Part shown: piece after piece, positions 1 through 7,776 of the stretch
Layout of the letters: each line of letters opens with the position of its first letter
How positions within the stretch are numbered: the stretch's first letter is position 1
Origin: JBFXAN01 sp050184225
GTDB lineage: Bacteria; Chloroflexota; Dehalococcoidia; CAUJGQ01
DNA length: 28,007 nt
Assembly: GCA_050184225.1 (NCBI GenBank)
Contig: JBFXAN010000080.1
Coordinates: 1-28,007, forward strand
Direction of reading: 5' to 3'
Notes under the pieces: generated by a model
What the model was told of the DNA's origin: nothing
Seen by the model: only the letters and a program-made list of their open reading frames with translations
Databases searched by the model: none
Translations under genes and position numbers: made by a program

Positions 1-10
1 CAGACGAGGA

Positions 11-56
11 CTCCCCTCTCCGCGCGTCAGCGGGGGGAGGGGCCGGGGGAGGGGTC
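11..56 (+). repeat. G-rich dispersed hairpin repeat, copy 1
   Basis: This copy starts with CTCCCCTCTCCGCGCGTCAG and continues into four G-runs (32-54: six, four, five and four Gs). The left half pairs imperfectly with the first G-run to form a hairpin around the CGCGTCAG core. Near-identical copies lie at 12274-12331, 22230-22277 (inverted) and 22363-22408, and a related hairpin at 27951-27990. The copy sits just upstream of the first gene and may end the transcript of a gene outside the window. No transposase or target duplication is visible. Confidence 0.85.
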
Positions 57-118
57 GATCCTATCCTTCCACATCCGTACACTCCCACTATCATCCCCGC
101 CTGGGACGGTCCCCTATC

Positions 119-1192
119 GTGCAAGAGAAGACCAACCGCGGCCACTTCTTTGAAGACTTTCAGACCGGCCAGACCTTTCGTCACGCGATCCCGCGGACGC
201 TGACCGAGGGCGAGAACGCGCTCTATATCGGGCTGACCGGCGACCGCACGCCGTTCCACTGCGATGCTGAATTCGCCCGGCGGCTCGGCTTCGAGCGGGA
301 AACGATCAACGACCTGCTCGTCTTTCACACCGTCTTCGGCAAGTCTGTGCCGGATGTGTCACTGAACGCGGTCGCCAACCTGGGCTATGCCGACCTGCGC
401 TTTCTCCGTCCGGTCTATCCCGGCGACACGCTCCGCGCCGAGTCGCGTGTGATCGGCCTGCGCGAGACATCGGCGGGGAATGCGGGCGTCGTGTGGGTCC
501 ATACCAGCGGCTTCAACCAGCGCGATGAGCCGGTACTGACGTTCTACCGGTGGGTGTTGGTCAACAAGGGAAATCCGGACGACCAGACCGGTCACAAGGA
601 CGCGCCGCTCACGCCGGAACAGGTCGAACCGTCCGAGTTGCAGGCCGCCAAGGAACTCAACGTTGCCGGCTTCGACGCGACGGCGACCGGCGGCCGCTTC
701 TTCTATGAGGACTACGAACCGGGCGAGCGTATCCATCATTCTGAAGGGATGACGGTCGAAGAGGCCGACCACATGACCGCCACCCGGCTCTACCAGAACA
801 ACGCCCGCGTCCACTTCGACGCGCACGCGATGAGCAAAGACCCGCGCTTCGGCGGGCGGCTGGTCTACGGCGGCCACGTGATCTCGATCGCACGGGCGCT
901 CTCCTTCAACGGTCTCGAGAACGGCCTGGGGATGCTCGCCTGGAACGGCGGCACGCACGCCAACCCCACCTACGGCGGCGACACGCTCTACGCCTGGTCC
1001 GATGTGCTCGACAAAGCCGAGATCGGCGAGCGCCTCGGCGCCCTTCGCCTGCGCCTGATCGCAGTCAAGAACCTAAACCCGATCGAAGAAGAGATCCCTC
1101 TCCGCGTCCGCGATGAGCGCAGCGACCGCGAGGCATACCACGGCAACGTCGTTCTCGACTTGGATTACTGGCTGGCGATGCCGAAGAAGTAG
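119..1192 (+). CDS. mch: Mesaconyl-CoA hydratase (beta-methylmalyl-CoA dehydratase), MaoC-type double hot-dog protein
   Basis: The likely reaction is reversible hydration of mesaconyl-C1-CoA to beta-methylmalyl-CoA in the cytoplasm, a late step of the ethylmalonyl-CoA pathway. The 357-aa protein holds two MaoC/hot-dog halves, about residues 10-150 and 190-340, close to the usual length of this family (about 340-350). The first half carries the hydratase motif GDRTPFHCD near residue 41, with the expected Asp and His; the second carries the related YQNNARVHFDAH. The start is GTG with no strong ribosome site; no better in-frame start was seen nearby. A TACACT box at 78-83 could be a -10 element, without a clear -35. 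The next genes are methylsuccinyl-CoA dehydrogenase and malyl-CoA lyase, which fix the pathway assignment better than the MaoC fold alone. Confidence 0.88.
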   Translation: MQEKTNRGHFFEDFQTGQTFRHAIPRTLTEGENALYIGLTGDRTPFHCDAEFARRLGFERETINDLLVFHTVFGKSVPDVSLNAVANLGYADLRFLRPVYPGDTLRAESRVIGLRETSAGNAGVVWVHTSGFNQRDEPVLTFYRWVLVNKGNPDDQTGHKDAPLTPEQVEPSELQAAKELNVAGFDATATGGRFFYEDYEPGERIHHSEGMTVEEADHMTATRLYQNNARVHFDAHAMSKDPRFGGRLVYGGHVISIARALSFNGLENGLGMLAWNGGTHANPTYGGDTLYAWSDVLDKAEIGERLGALRLRLIAVKNLNPIEEEIPLRVRDERSDREAYHGNVVLDLDYWLAMPKK

Positions 1193-1269
1193 CTGCCGGG
1201 AACGCCATGAAGTTCACCGGCCATCATCGTGCCACCCGACGCCGGAACGGAGATTGAGGAGCCACGATC

Positions 1270-2940
1270 ATGACAACCACACAACCCGCGGCAGCGAGCA
1301 TCCAGCAGTCATCCGATCTGCTTCGCGCCGGAGAGTCGGTCCTCGATGCGGCCCTCGAATCGGCGCGGAAGACGATGGACGGCGGCAAGACGATCGACGA
1401 GCATCAGGTGCACGCCGAGCGTCTCGCCTATGCTGCCACCGAGCTGCGCGCGGCGAAGGAGATGATCGCCTACGCCGAAGGGCTGCGTGGCAGCGGCAAC
1501 CCGGACGCGATCGCCGAGGAGCAGGCGCTTGCCTACACCGCTGAGGTCGTGCACAAATTGCGCTCGCAGATCGAGGGCGCGCTCGACGACTTCGGTATCG
1601 ACGAGGCGTTGCTTGAGCGCGAGCTTGGCTCGGCGGACGTTCGACGGCAGATCCGCGACGGCCTGGCAGAGTCGCGCCTGCGCGCGATCGGCCGGCAGGT
1701 GATCGAGATCCGCGGTGTCAACCAGGCGCCCCTCGGCGATGAGGAACTGGATCTCGTCCGCCGCTCGGTGCGTGATTTCGCCAAGGCCGAGGTCGCGCCG
1801 ATTGCCGAACGGATTCATCGCAACGACGAGCTTGTGCCGGACACGCTGATCACGACGATGGCGGAGCAGGGCTTCTTCGCCGCGTCGATCCCGGAGCAAT
1901 ACGGTGGCGCCGGCATGGGCTACCCGGCGATGATCATCACGACGGAGGAACTGTCGGCGGCATCGCTCGGCGCGGCCGGATCGCTCGCCACCCGGCCGGA
2001 GATCCTGGCGAAGGCACTGCTCGCCGGCGGCACCGAATCCCAGAAGCAGACCTGGCTGCCACGCATCGCCTCCGGCGAGATCATGGTCGGTATCGGCGTC
2101 ACCGAGCCGGATGTCGGCTCTGATGTTGCCTCAGTCTCCACCCGCGCCGAGCCGGCGGAGATCGACGGCCGCAAGGGCTGGGTGCTGAACGGTGCGAAGG
2201 CATGGAGCACCTTCTCCGGCCGTGCGAACGTGCTCGCCGTGCTGGCGCGGACCGATCCGGACCGGAGCAAGGCCGCCCGCGGCCTCTCGCTGTTCATCGT
2301 GCCGAAGCAGCCCGCCTATGGCCATGCCTATGAGGAGCGCCAGCCGCACGGCGGCATGCTCTCCGGCACGGCGATCCCGACGCCCGGCTATCGCGGCATG
2401 CACTCCTTCATGGTCAACTTCGACAACTTCTTCGTCCCCGCCGAGAACCTCGTCGGTGAGGAGGGCGGCGTCAACCGCGGCTTCTACCTGCAGATGGGCG
2501 GCTTCGCCGCCGGACGCCTGCAGACCGGCGGCCGCGCCACCGGCGTCTCGCAGGCGGCACTGGAGAAGACCGCCACCTACGTCACCGACCGCCGCCAGTT
2601 CGGCAAGCCGATCGGCGAGTACGGCCTGACCCAGTACAAGCTGGGCCGGATTGCGACGCACATCGCCGCCGGCCGCTGGCTGACCTACGCCGCCGCCCGC
2701 GTGATGGACGCCGACGAGAACTCCTCGATGGAAGGGGCGATGTGCAAGCTGCTCGCCTCCGACATCGCCGTCTGGGTGACGCAAGAGGGCCAGCTGATCC
2801 ACGGCGGCTGGGGCTACGCCGAAGAGACGGCGATCTCCCGCTATGTCGTCGACGCCCAGGTGCTGCCGATCTTCGAGGGTGTCAAACCGATCCTCGAGCT
2901 GCGCGTGATTGCGCGGGGTCTGCTGGCCGGAGAGAGGTAG
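1270..2940 (+). CDS. mcd: Methylsuccinyl-CoA dehydrogenase (acyl-CoA dehydrogenase family, long N-terminal extension)
   Basis: FAD enzyme expected to oxidise (2S)-methylsuccinyl-CoA to mesaconyl-C1-CoA, the step just before Mch. The protein is 556 aa. An acyl-CoA dehydrogenase core starts near residue 155, after an extension of about 150 residues. That extension is typical of Mcd and absent from ordinary short-chain acyl-CoA dehydrogenases. The core shows the TEPDVGSDVASV flavin/substrate loop, the DRRQFGKPIGEY motif and the C-terminal PIFEGVKPILELRVIARG segment, whose Glu536 lies where the catalytic base of the family sits. The ATG follows a GAGGAG ribosome site. The gap to mch is 77 bp and the order matches the pathway, so co-transcription is likely. 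A general acyl-CoA dehydrogenase is the alternative, but length and neighbours argue against it. Confidence 0.88.
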   Translation: MTTTQPAAASIQQSSDLLRAGESVLDAALESARKTMDGGKTIDEHQVHAERLAYAATELRAAKEMIAYAEGLRGSGNPDAIAEEQALAYTAEVVHKLRSQIEGALDDFGIDEALLERELGSADVRRQIRDGLAESRLRAIGRQVIEIRGVNQAPLGDEELDLVRRSVRDFAKAEVAPIAERIHRNDELVPDTLITTMAEQGFFAASIPEQYGGAGMGYPAMIITTEELSAASLGAAGSLATRPEILAKALLAGGTESQKQTWLPRIASGEIMVGIGVTEPDVGSDVASVSTRAEPAEIDGRKGWVLNGAKAWSTFSGRANVLAVLARTDPDRSKAARGLSLFIVPKQPAYGHAYEERQPHGGMLSGTAIPTPGYRGMHSFMVNFDNFFVPAENLVGEEGGVNRGFYLQMGGFAAGRLQTGGRATGVSQAALEKTATYVTDRRQFGKPIGEYGLTQYKLGRIATHIAAGRWLTYAAARVMDADENSSMEGAMCKLLASDIAVWVTQEGQLIHGGWGYAEETAISRYVVDAQVLPIFEGVKPILELRVIARGLLAGER

Positions 2941-2985
2941 CGGTACGATGATGGTTGTGCGATAGGCTGATCGCTGAGGTATGCC

Positions 2986-3537
2986 ATGACCGTCAGCGCA
3001 AAGACGTATGAGCGGATCGTCCTCGAGGACTCCGACCATCAGTGGGAACTCCACTGCGGGCGGTTGGTGGAGAAACCGCCGATGACGTGGGAGCACAACA
3101 TCACGGCGCGCAATCTTGCCGCGGAACTGATCGCACAATTGGATCGGCGCGAATACGATGTCTCTTCAAACGTAGGGCGGGTCAGCCGTCCGACCGAGAG
3201 CTTCTTCATTCCAGATGTGTTTGTCATTCCTCGCGAGATGCAACGCCGGTTGATGCGAAGCAGACGGATGGAGAGCTACCCGGAACCGCTGCCGCTCGTA
3301 GTCGAAGTTTGGTCAATATCAACGGGTGAGTATGATGTTGACAGCAAGCTACCTGAGTACCAACAGCGGGGTGACCTGGAGATCTGGCGCATTCATCCCT
3401 ACGAGCGCACGCTGACGGCATGGCGTCGCCAACCGGATGGGAGCTACACCGAAACCGTGTTCACCGAAGGCATCGTCGAGCCGATTGCGCTGCCGAACGT
3501 TCGGATCGATCTGGCCTCGCTACTTGATTGGGAATGA
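2986..3537 (+). CDS. Uma2-family (DUF820) putative restriction-endonuclease-like protein
   Basis: The 183-aa protein matches the Uma2/DUF820 pattern: an N-terminal WELHCGRLVEKPPM segment, a histidine in WEHN, then FIPDVFVI, LVVEVWS and KLPEYQQRGDLEIWRI. The Asp, Glu and Lys in these last segments are the expected PD-(D/E)xK nuclease residues. Uma2 proteins are abundant in Chloroflexota and Cyanobacteria, and their cellular role is not settled. The ATG follows GAGGT at 2976-2980. The gene lies 45 bp after mcd and close before the malyl-CoA lyase, so it interrupts a metabolic operon. Its base composition looks less GC-rich than its neighbours, consistent with later insertion. Confidence 0.85.
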   Translation: MTVSAKTYERIVLEDSDHQWELHCGRLVEKPPMTWEHNITARNLAAELIAQLDRREYDVSSNVGRVSRPTESFFIPDVFVIPREMQRRLMRSRRMESYPEPLPLVVEVWSISTGEYDVDSKLPEYQQRGDLEIWRIHPYERTLTAWRRQPDGSYTETVFTEGIVEPIALPNVRIDLASLLDWE

Positions 3538-3573
3538 ACCCGCGACGTGCGCGGTCCGTGCAAGGAGATGACG

Positions 3574-4566
3574 ATGGCGAACTCGATTACCGTCCGGCGC
3601 AGCGAGCTGACGCTGCCGGGACACATGATGAAGTTCCTGGAGAAGGCGGCCTCGTCGGAGGCCGACGAGATCATGGCGGACTGTGAAGACGCCTGTCCGC
3701 TCTCCGCGAAGGGCGATGAGGTCCGTGGCGTGATCGTCGAGGCGTTCACCACGCTTGACTGGGGCACCAAGTTCGTCACCTTCCGGCCGAACAACACGCA
3801 GTCGCCGTTCTTTGAGGGCGACCTCGAACACGTCGTCAAGGGCGCCGTCGACAAGTTCCACGGCGTGATCATCCCCAAGACGTTCCAGCCCTGGCAGATC
3901 GAGAAGGTCGACGAGCTGCTGACCAAGTTCGAGGCGCAGTCCGGTTGGAAGACGAAGATCCAGATCGAGGCGCTGATCGAGACGGCGCAGGCGGTCGAGA
4001 ACGCCTATCAGATCGCCACCGCTTCCGACCGAATGGCATCGCTGATCTTCGGCATCGCCGACTACGCTGCCGACATCGGCGTGGGCGACGCCTACACCGA
4101 CCAGAACATCCGCTTCCTCTACGCCAAGCAGCGGGTGATCAACGCGGCGAAGGCCGCCGGCCTCGACGCGATCGACAACGTCCACCTCCAACTGCGCGAC
4201 CTCGACGCGCTCCGCCGCTACAGCACCGAGTCGGCCGGCTACGGCTTCGACGGCCGCTGGGCGCTGACGCCGAACCACCTGGAGATCATCAACGAGGTCT
4301 ACACGCCCTCGGCGGATCAGATCGAGCACGCCAAGAAGGTCGTCGAACTGTACGAGCAGGCCGACACCGAGCAGAAACTGGGCGCGATCGTCGACCCCGA
4401 CAACGGCGAGATGATCGACGAAGCGACGATCAAGATCGCCTTCAAGCTCCTGCTCAAGGGCTACAAGGCGGGCAAGGTCGAAGAGTCCTTCATGAACAAG
4501 GCGCTTCGCAGCACCGAGCAGACCGGCTACAACTTCCTCGGCGTCGACCTCGCTCAGACGGTGTAG
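3574..4566 (+). CDS. mcl1: L-malyl-CoA / beta-methylmalyl-CoA lyase (HpcH/HpaI-CitE superfamily)
   Basis: This Mg-dependent CoA-ester lyase is expected to cleave beta-methylmalyl-CoA to glyoxylate and propionyl-CoA, and L-malyl-CoA to glyoxylate and acetyl-CoA. The 330-aa protein shows the CitE-like barrel pattern: the ADCEDACP loop, an arginine in TFRPNNT, GVIIPKTFQPWQ, and the IQIEALIETAQ segment carrying the metal-binding Glu, followed by IFGIADYAADIGV. I chose the ATG at 3574 because AAGGAG at 3562-3567 is 6 nt upstream; a GTG at 3547 would add nine residues, and an ATG at 3568 adjoins the ribosome site. With mch and mcd it completes the last three ethylmalonyl-CoA steps. Citramalyl-CoA lyase activity cannot be excluded from sequence alone. 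Confidence 0.87.
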   Translation: MANSITVRRSELTLPGHMMKFLEKAASSEADEIMADCEDACPLSAKGDEVRGVIVEAFTTLDWGTKFVTFRPNNTQSPFFEGDLEHVVKGAVDKFHGVIIPKTFQPWQIEKVDELLTKFEAQSGWKTKIQIEALIETAQAVENAYQIATASDRMASLIFGIADYAADIGVGDAYTDQNIRFLYAKQRVINAAKAAGLDAIDNVHLQLRDLDALRRYSTESAGYGFDGRWALTPNHLEIINEVYTPSADQIEHAKKVVELYEQADTEQKLGAIVDPDNGEMIDEATIKIAFKLLLKGYKAGKVEESFMNKALRSTEQTGYNFLGVDLAQTV

Positions 4567-4579
4567 CGTACCGATCATC

Positions 4580-4633
4580 AACCACCAAGACACCAGGGCG
4601 CCAAGAATCAAAGAACTTGGTGTCTTGGTGGGT
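4580..4633. terminator. Inverted repeat between convergent genes, possible bidirectional terminator
   Basis: CCACCAAGACACCA (4582-4595) pairs perfectly with TGGTGTCTTGGTGG (4618-4631) across a 22-nt loop, and the flanking AA/TT extend the stem around one extra G. It lies between the lyase gene and the convergent toxin gene. From memory, CACCAAGACACCA strings are dispersed in many bacterial genomes, so this may be a repeat used as a terminator. No T-run follows on either side. Confidence 0.5.
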
Positions 4634-4644
4634 TCAACATCTAC

Positions 4645-4935
4645 TCAGGGATCGTCGAAGATCGCATGCGTACCGATGCGGCGCCAAACGATGTGAACGT
4701 GACCGGGGCGCTTTTCTGGTCCGTACTGGAACGTCGCCCGGCCGTCCGGTGCCCAGGTCATCTCGAACACCTTCTCCGATGCATGAACGGCTTCGACCCG
4801 CAGTCCCGCACGAGGTGATCCCCTCTGAAGGTCATGGACGAGCTTCGCGACCGCGGAGAGAAAGACAGCCCGCTGCGCAGGGGTCAGCCGTTCGAAGTCG
4901 CGCATGAACCGAGTGAGCCACTCATACGTCGGCAT
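4645..4935 (-). CDS. RelE/ParE-like toxin candidate of a type II toxin-antitoxin pair
   Basis: This 96-aa protein starts MPTYEWLTRFMRDFERLTPAQR and later reads HASEKVFEMTWAPDGRATFQYG and HVHIVWRRIGTHAIF. A small basic protein with an alternating strand pattern ending in an HxIxxRRIGTH-type strand is the usual look of RelE-superfamily toxins and their relatives. The chosen start overlaps the last 14 nt of the antitoxin gene, which implies translational coupling; an upstream start at 4983 would overlap it further. In this family the product would be an mRNA interferase or another growth inhibitor, but no catalytic set can be assigned with confidence. Confidence 0.65.
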   Translation of the reverse strand: MPTYEWLTRFMRDFERLTPAQRAVFLSAVAKLVHDLQRGSPRAGLRVEAVHASEKVFEMTWAPDGRATFQYGPEKRPGHVHIVWRRIGTHAIFDDP

Positions 4936-5221
4936 CGTCAAGACGCTTGGCTTCAGCTTCGAGCGCAGCCAAGAATTCCTCATCGCTGTAGAAGATTCGT
5001 CCTGCTCCAGTTCTTATCTCTTCGTCCGCTTCGCGCTCACCCGCCTGCCACTCTTTCGTCCAGAACCACGCTTGGTCCGGGTCGAGCGGCAGAAGGGTGC
5101 GAAGCAAGATGCCGGCTGCCGTGATCTCGGCCTCAAGTTCTTCACCTTCACGGAGTTGGGCCGCCTCACGGATATCATCCGGAATCGAAACCTGGCCATC
5201 GCGAAATTGCGTCTTTGCCAT
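4922..5221 (-). CDS. AbrB/SpoVT-type antitoxin
   Basis: The 99-aa protein has an N-terminal swapped-hairpin AbrB domain (about residues 1-45) with the segment GQVSIPDDIREAAQLREGEE and then LEAEITAAGILLR. The tail is acidic (EREADEEIR, EEFLAALEAEAKRLDDADV), as expected for an antitoxin that wraps a basic toxin. I chose the ATG at 5221, preceded by a GGTGG ribosome site, over a start at 5410 because the extra 63 residues have no AbrB character and overlap the upstream gene. AbrB antitoxins usually bind their own promoter, so autoregulation is likely. The toxin follows with a 14-nt overlap. Confidence 0.8.
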   Translation of the reverse strand: MAKTQFRDGQVSIPDDIREAAQLREGEELEAEITAAGILLRTLLPLDPDQAWFWTKEWQAGEREADEEIRTGAGRIFYSDEEFLAALEAEAKRLDDADV

Positions 5222-5246
5222 GGTGTCCACCAATCGCCTAATTAGC

Positions 5247-5876
5247 TCAGAATTCTTCGTCTTCAGCGGCCGGCCGTATGTCTTGAGCGACAAGGTCGCG
5301 CCATGTGCCAAGCGTAGCAGGGTCGGCGCCGGCAGCATGCAACCGATCGGTGACTGGTCCTGGATCACGCTTGAGTACGGGGAAGGCCAATAGCAACATC
5401 GCAAGATCACGCCAGTCGGAGCCTGACTTCGGCTGACCTCTCCGACGTCGGAATGCGATCACTTTGCTGGCGATCAGTTCCGCCGGCTCCATGACAAGAA
5501 CTCCCGCGATCCGCTCCGAAGGCGGAAGCGACTCGACCGAACACAGATCCACCAGATGTCAGTTTCCCGACTTCCGCGCCTGAAACACCCGAAGTCCACG
5601 ACCTTCGCCGACATGCTGGACGCACACCTCAGTGTGAAATGTTCGCCGCAGGTAGTCGCATAACGCTTGAGCCACGGCGTTGGCATCAGTTGATATGAGA
5701 TCCAGGTCCTGTGTCATCCTTGGTTCATCGACATAGGCATTGACTGCTTGCGCGCCGAAGACAACCACGTCATCCCGATCGCGTAGGAACTCCAGCACCG
5801 CCTGCTGAATTGTGACCAGCGGCAGGGCCTCCCGCATCATGAACTCCCGAAAGGTGAGGACATCAGCATTGAACAT
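5247..5876 (-). pseudogene. AbiEii/AbiGii-like nucleotidyltransferase interrupted by one in-frame TGA
   Basis: Two adjacent reading segments lie in the same frame and are separated only by TGA at 5561-5559. The first begins MFNADVLTFREF at 5876 and holds the nucleotidyltransferase core: VVFGAQAVNAYVDEPRMTQD then LDLIST. The second continues HLVDLCSVESLPPSERIAG, then AELIASKVIAFRRRRGQPK and DWRDLAMLLL, which completes the fold. My recollection of relatives is Arg before HLVD, so a single CGA-to-TGA change would explain the stop. The codon is not at a redox-type position and no convincing SECIS fold follows, so I read it as a nonsense mutation or a sequencing error. A shorter start at 5840 with GGGAG upstream is possible. 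It lies 25 bp before the antitoxin gene on the same strand. Confidence 0.75.
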
Positions 5877-6037
5877 TGAGAGTATCCCGAAACTTCCCGA
5901 AAACCGGCATCGCCGATGCCAGCCGTAATGTTGGATCCTCGACGACCTTGCCGGCATCCACGATACACCGTCTCCAGTGTCGTACACTCGCGGTGCATTT
6001 TGGTGAGGAACATCATCCTGTGACGGGGAGTCGTTCA

Positions 6038-6991
6038 ATGCCGCAGATTTTCGATGGGCAGATCCGCTTTGGCATTCATGCCGGACCACAGCATGCCGAC
6101 TATGCCGAATACCTCAACCTTTGGAAGACAGTCGAAGCGATGGGCTACGACTGGGCCTCCGTCTTCGATCACTTCATCCCAATCATGAGCGACCCGGAGG
6201 GACCGTGCTTCGAGGGTCCGACCTTGCTCTCGGCTCTCGCCGCCCAGACCAGCCGCATCCGCTGCGGCATCCTCGTCGTCGGCAACACCTACCGTAACCC
6301 GGCTGTCCTCGCCAACATCGCCGCCACGATCGACCACGTCTCCGCCGGACGGCTCGAACTGGGCCTCGGCGCCGGTTGGTGGGAGATGGAGCACGAAGAG
6401 TACCACATCCCCTACTACACGACCGGACGCCGCATCCGCATGCTCGGCGAGGCGGCGAAGATGCTGAAGCTGCTCTGGACGGAGCAGCGCGCAACCTTCG
6501 CGGGCCATTACTATCAGCTCACCGATGCTCTCTGCGAACCGAAACCGGTGCAGCAACCGCTGCCGCTCTGGATCGGCGGCATGGGCGAGCAACTCACGCT
6601 GCGGGTGGTGGCAGAATCCGCCGACGGCTGGAATACCTTTCTCATGCCGCTCGACGATTATCGTCACAAGCTCGATGTGCTCTCAGAGCATTGTCGAGCG
6701 GTCGGACGCGACCCATCGGCGATTCGAAAGTCGCTCGTCATCCAGGCATTTGTTTCCGAAGACGCTGCCGTGCTGCGCGAGCGCGGCGCCGCTGTCCGTG
6801 CCCGGGCGCCGCAGGCGATCGTCGGCGCGCCGGAGCAGGTGGCCGAGCAGTTGCTGCCCTACCTCGAACTCGGCGTCGGCGATCTACTGCTCGGCACGCG
6901 ACCGCCGTATGACTATCAGTCGCTGCAACTCTTCATCGAGAAGGTCGCACCATTGGTGCGACAGGAGGCGGCCCGAATCGTCGCGGTCTAA
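6038..6991 (+). CDS. LLM-class (luciferase-like) flavin/F420-dependent oxidoreductase
   Basis: The 317-aa protein has the bacterial-luciferase-like TIM barrel: an N-terminal IRFGIHAGPQ strand, WASVFDHF, then IRCGILVVGNTYRNPAVLAN, TIDHVSAGRLELGLGAGWWE and LPLWIGGMGEQLTLR, ending in an ADGWNTF motif. The GxGAGW stretch and the GRLxLGxGAGW context resemble F420-dependent members, but FMN use cannot be ruled out and the substrate is unknown. I chose ATG 6038 with GGGGAG at 6025-6030; an upstream ATG at 5876 would add 54 residues outside the barrel. A small palindrome AGTGT-CGT-ACACT at 5976-5988, overlapping a TACACT -10-like box, lies in front and may be its control region. The glycosylase gene follows after 11 bp. 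Confidence 0.85.
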   Translation: MPQIFDGQIRFGIHAGPQHADYAEYLNLWKTVEAMGYDWASVFDHFIPIMSDPEGPCFEGPTLLSALAAQTSRIRCGILVVGNTYRNPAVLANIAATIDHVSAGRLELGLGAGWWEMEHEEYHIPYYTTGRRIRMLGEAAKMLKLLWTEQRATFAGHYYQLTDALCEPKPVQQPLPLWIGGMGEQLTLRVVAESADGWNTFLMPLDDYRHKLDVLSEHCRAVGRDPSAIRKSLVIQAFVSEDAAVLRERGAAVRARAPQAIVGAPEQVAEQLLPYLELGVGDLLLGTRPPYDYQSLQLFIEKVAPLVRQEAARIVAV

Positions 6992-7002
6992 CAAGCAACC
7001 GT

Positions 7003-7650
7003 GTGCGGCCGAACTGGATCGAGGCCACCGCACGGCGTACCGTGGATTCGATGAAGCAACTCGCCCGATCCGATTCGCTCGCGCCGCCGGAACGGGGACA
7101 GCAGCGCCGTGGCCCGCTGCCCGGCGTTGACCCCTTCCTGCCGCCGGACCTGACTCTGCCGGATATCCTCCAACCGGGGCTGGACCTCGTTTTTGTCGGC
7201 ATCAACCCCAGCATCTATTCCGCGATGCGTGGACACTATTTCGCCCGCCCCTCCAATCGCTTCTGGGTCTGCCTCAACCAGAGCGGCCTCGTTCCCGAGC
7301 CGGTCGGGCCGGAGGATGACGCGCGCCTGCCGTCGTTCGGCATCGGTCTGACCGACATCGTCAAACGCGCGACCCACGACGCCGCCGCACTCTCCGCTGC
7401 CGAGTTCGCGGACGGTCGGGAGATCCTTCGAGAAAAGCTCCTCCACTATGCGCCGCGCGGCGTCTGCTTCGTCGGAAAGCTGGCCTCTACTCACTACAGC
7501 CGCAGGCGGGGTCTTCCATTTGGTGAACAGCCGGAGCGGATCGGCGATTCCGTCGTCTTCGTCATGCCGAGCACCTCCGGCCTGGTGAACCAGCTCCACC
7601 ACGAACGGCTTCGCTGTCTCGATGAGGTTCGCGCCTTTCTCGGCCGTTGA
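7003..7650 (+). CDS. mug: G/U(T) mismatch-specific uracil-DNA glycosylase (Mug/TDG family)
   Basis: Base-excision repair enzyme expected to remove uracil or thymine from G mismatches. After a variable N-terminus the protein reads GLDLVFVGINPSIYSAMRGH, with GINPS matching the family's active-site GxNP motif, then HYFARPSNRFW (substrate-pocket loop), and FVMPSTSGLVNQ, the equivalent of the NPSGLS-type intercalation loop. The 215-aa length assumes a GTG start at 7003. An ATG at 7051 gives 199 aa and may be the true start; neither has a strong ribosome site. It lies 11 bp after the LLM oxidoreductase and could be co-transcribed with it. Confidence 0.88.
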   Translation: MRPNWIEATARRTVDSMKQLARSDSLAPPERGQQRRGPLPGVDPFLPPDLTLPDILQPGLDLVFVGINPSIYSAMRGHYFARPSNRFWVCLNQSGLVPEPVGPEDDARLPSFGIGLTDIVKRATHDAAALSAAEFADGREILREKLLHYAPRGVCFVGKLASTHYSRRRGLPFGEQPERIGDSVVFVMPSTSGLVNQLHHERLRCLDEVRAFLGR

Positions 7651-7755
7651 GGACAACTGGAACCGAATTCGGTGGTGCGACTCACGGCGGGACGACAGCA
7701 TCAACACCCTCCGCGGACGTCACGGTATGTACCGCGCGGCCTCGCGCGCAACGAG

Positions 7756-7776
7756 TTTGTGTCACCTTGACACAAA
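7756..7776. promoter_or_regulatory. Perfect palindromic operator candidate before the NAD synthetase gene
   Basis: TTTGTGTCA (7756-7764) and TGACACAAA (7768-7776) are exact reverse complements separated by CCT, giving a 21-bp dyad 130 bp upstream of the start codon. It contains the TTGACA hexamer at 7767-7772, so a bound protein would cover the -35 region. Odd dyads of this size are typical sites for homodimeric repressors. The regulator is unknown and no regulator gene lies next to it. Confidence 0.65.

Noticed and set aside
3520..4611. A 363-codon antisense frame over the malyl-CoA lyase
   Set aside because: Repetitive Asp/Val/Leu pattern caused by reading opposite a GC-rich gene; the plus strand has the catalytic motifs.
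4580..4640. tRNA-like fold between the lyase and toxin genes
   Set aside because: It contains a GGGTTCAAC string but no acceptor stem or anticodon arm; the sequence is a simple long inverted repeat.
5522..5561. Possible selenocysteine at the TGA of the nucleotidyltransferase
   Set aside because: Relatives are recalled to have Arg, not Cys, at this position, and the only nearby stem (with a CCTT loop far downstream) lacks the G/U loop of a SECIS.
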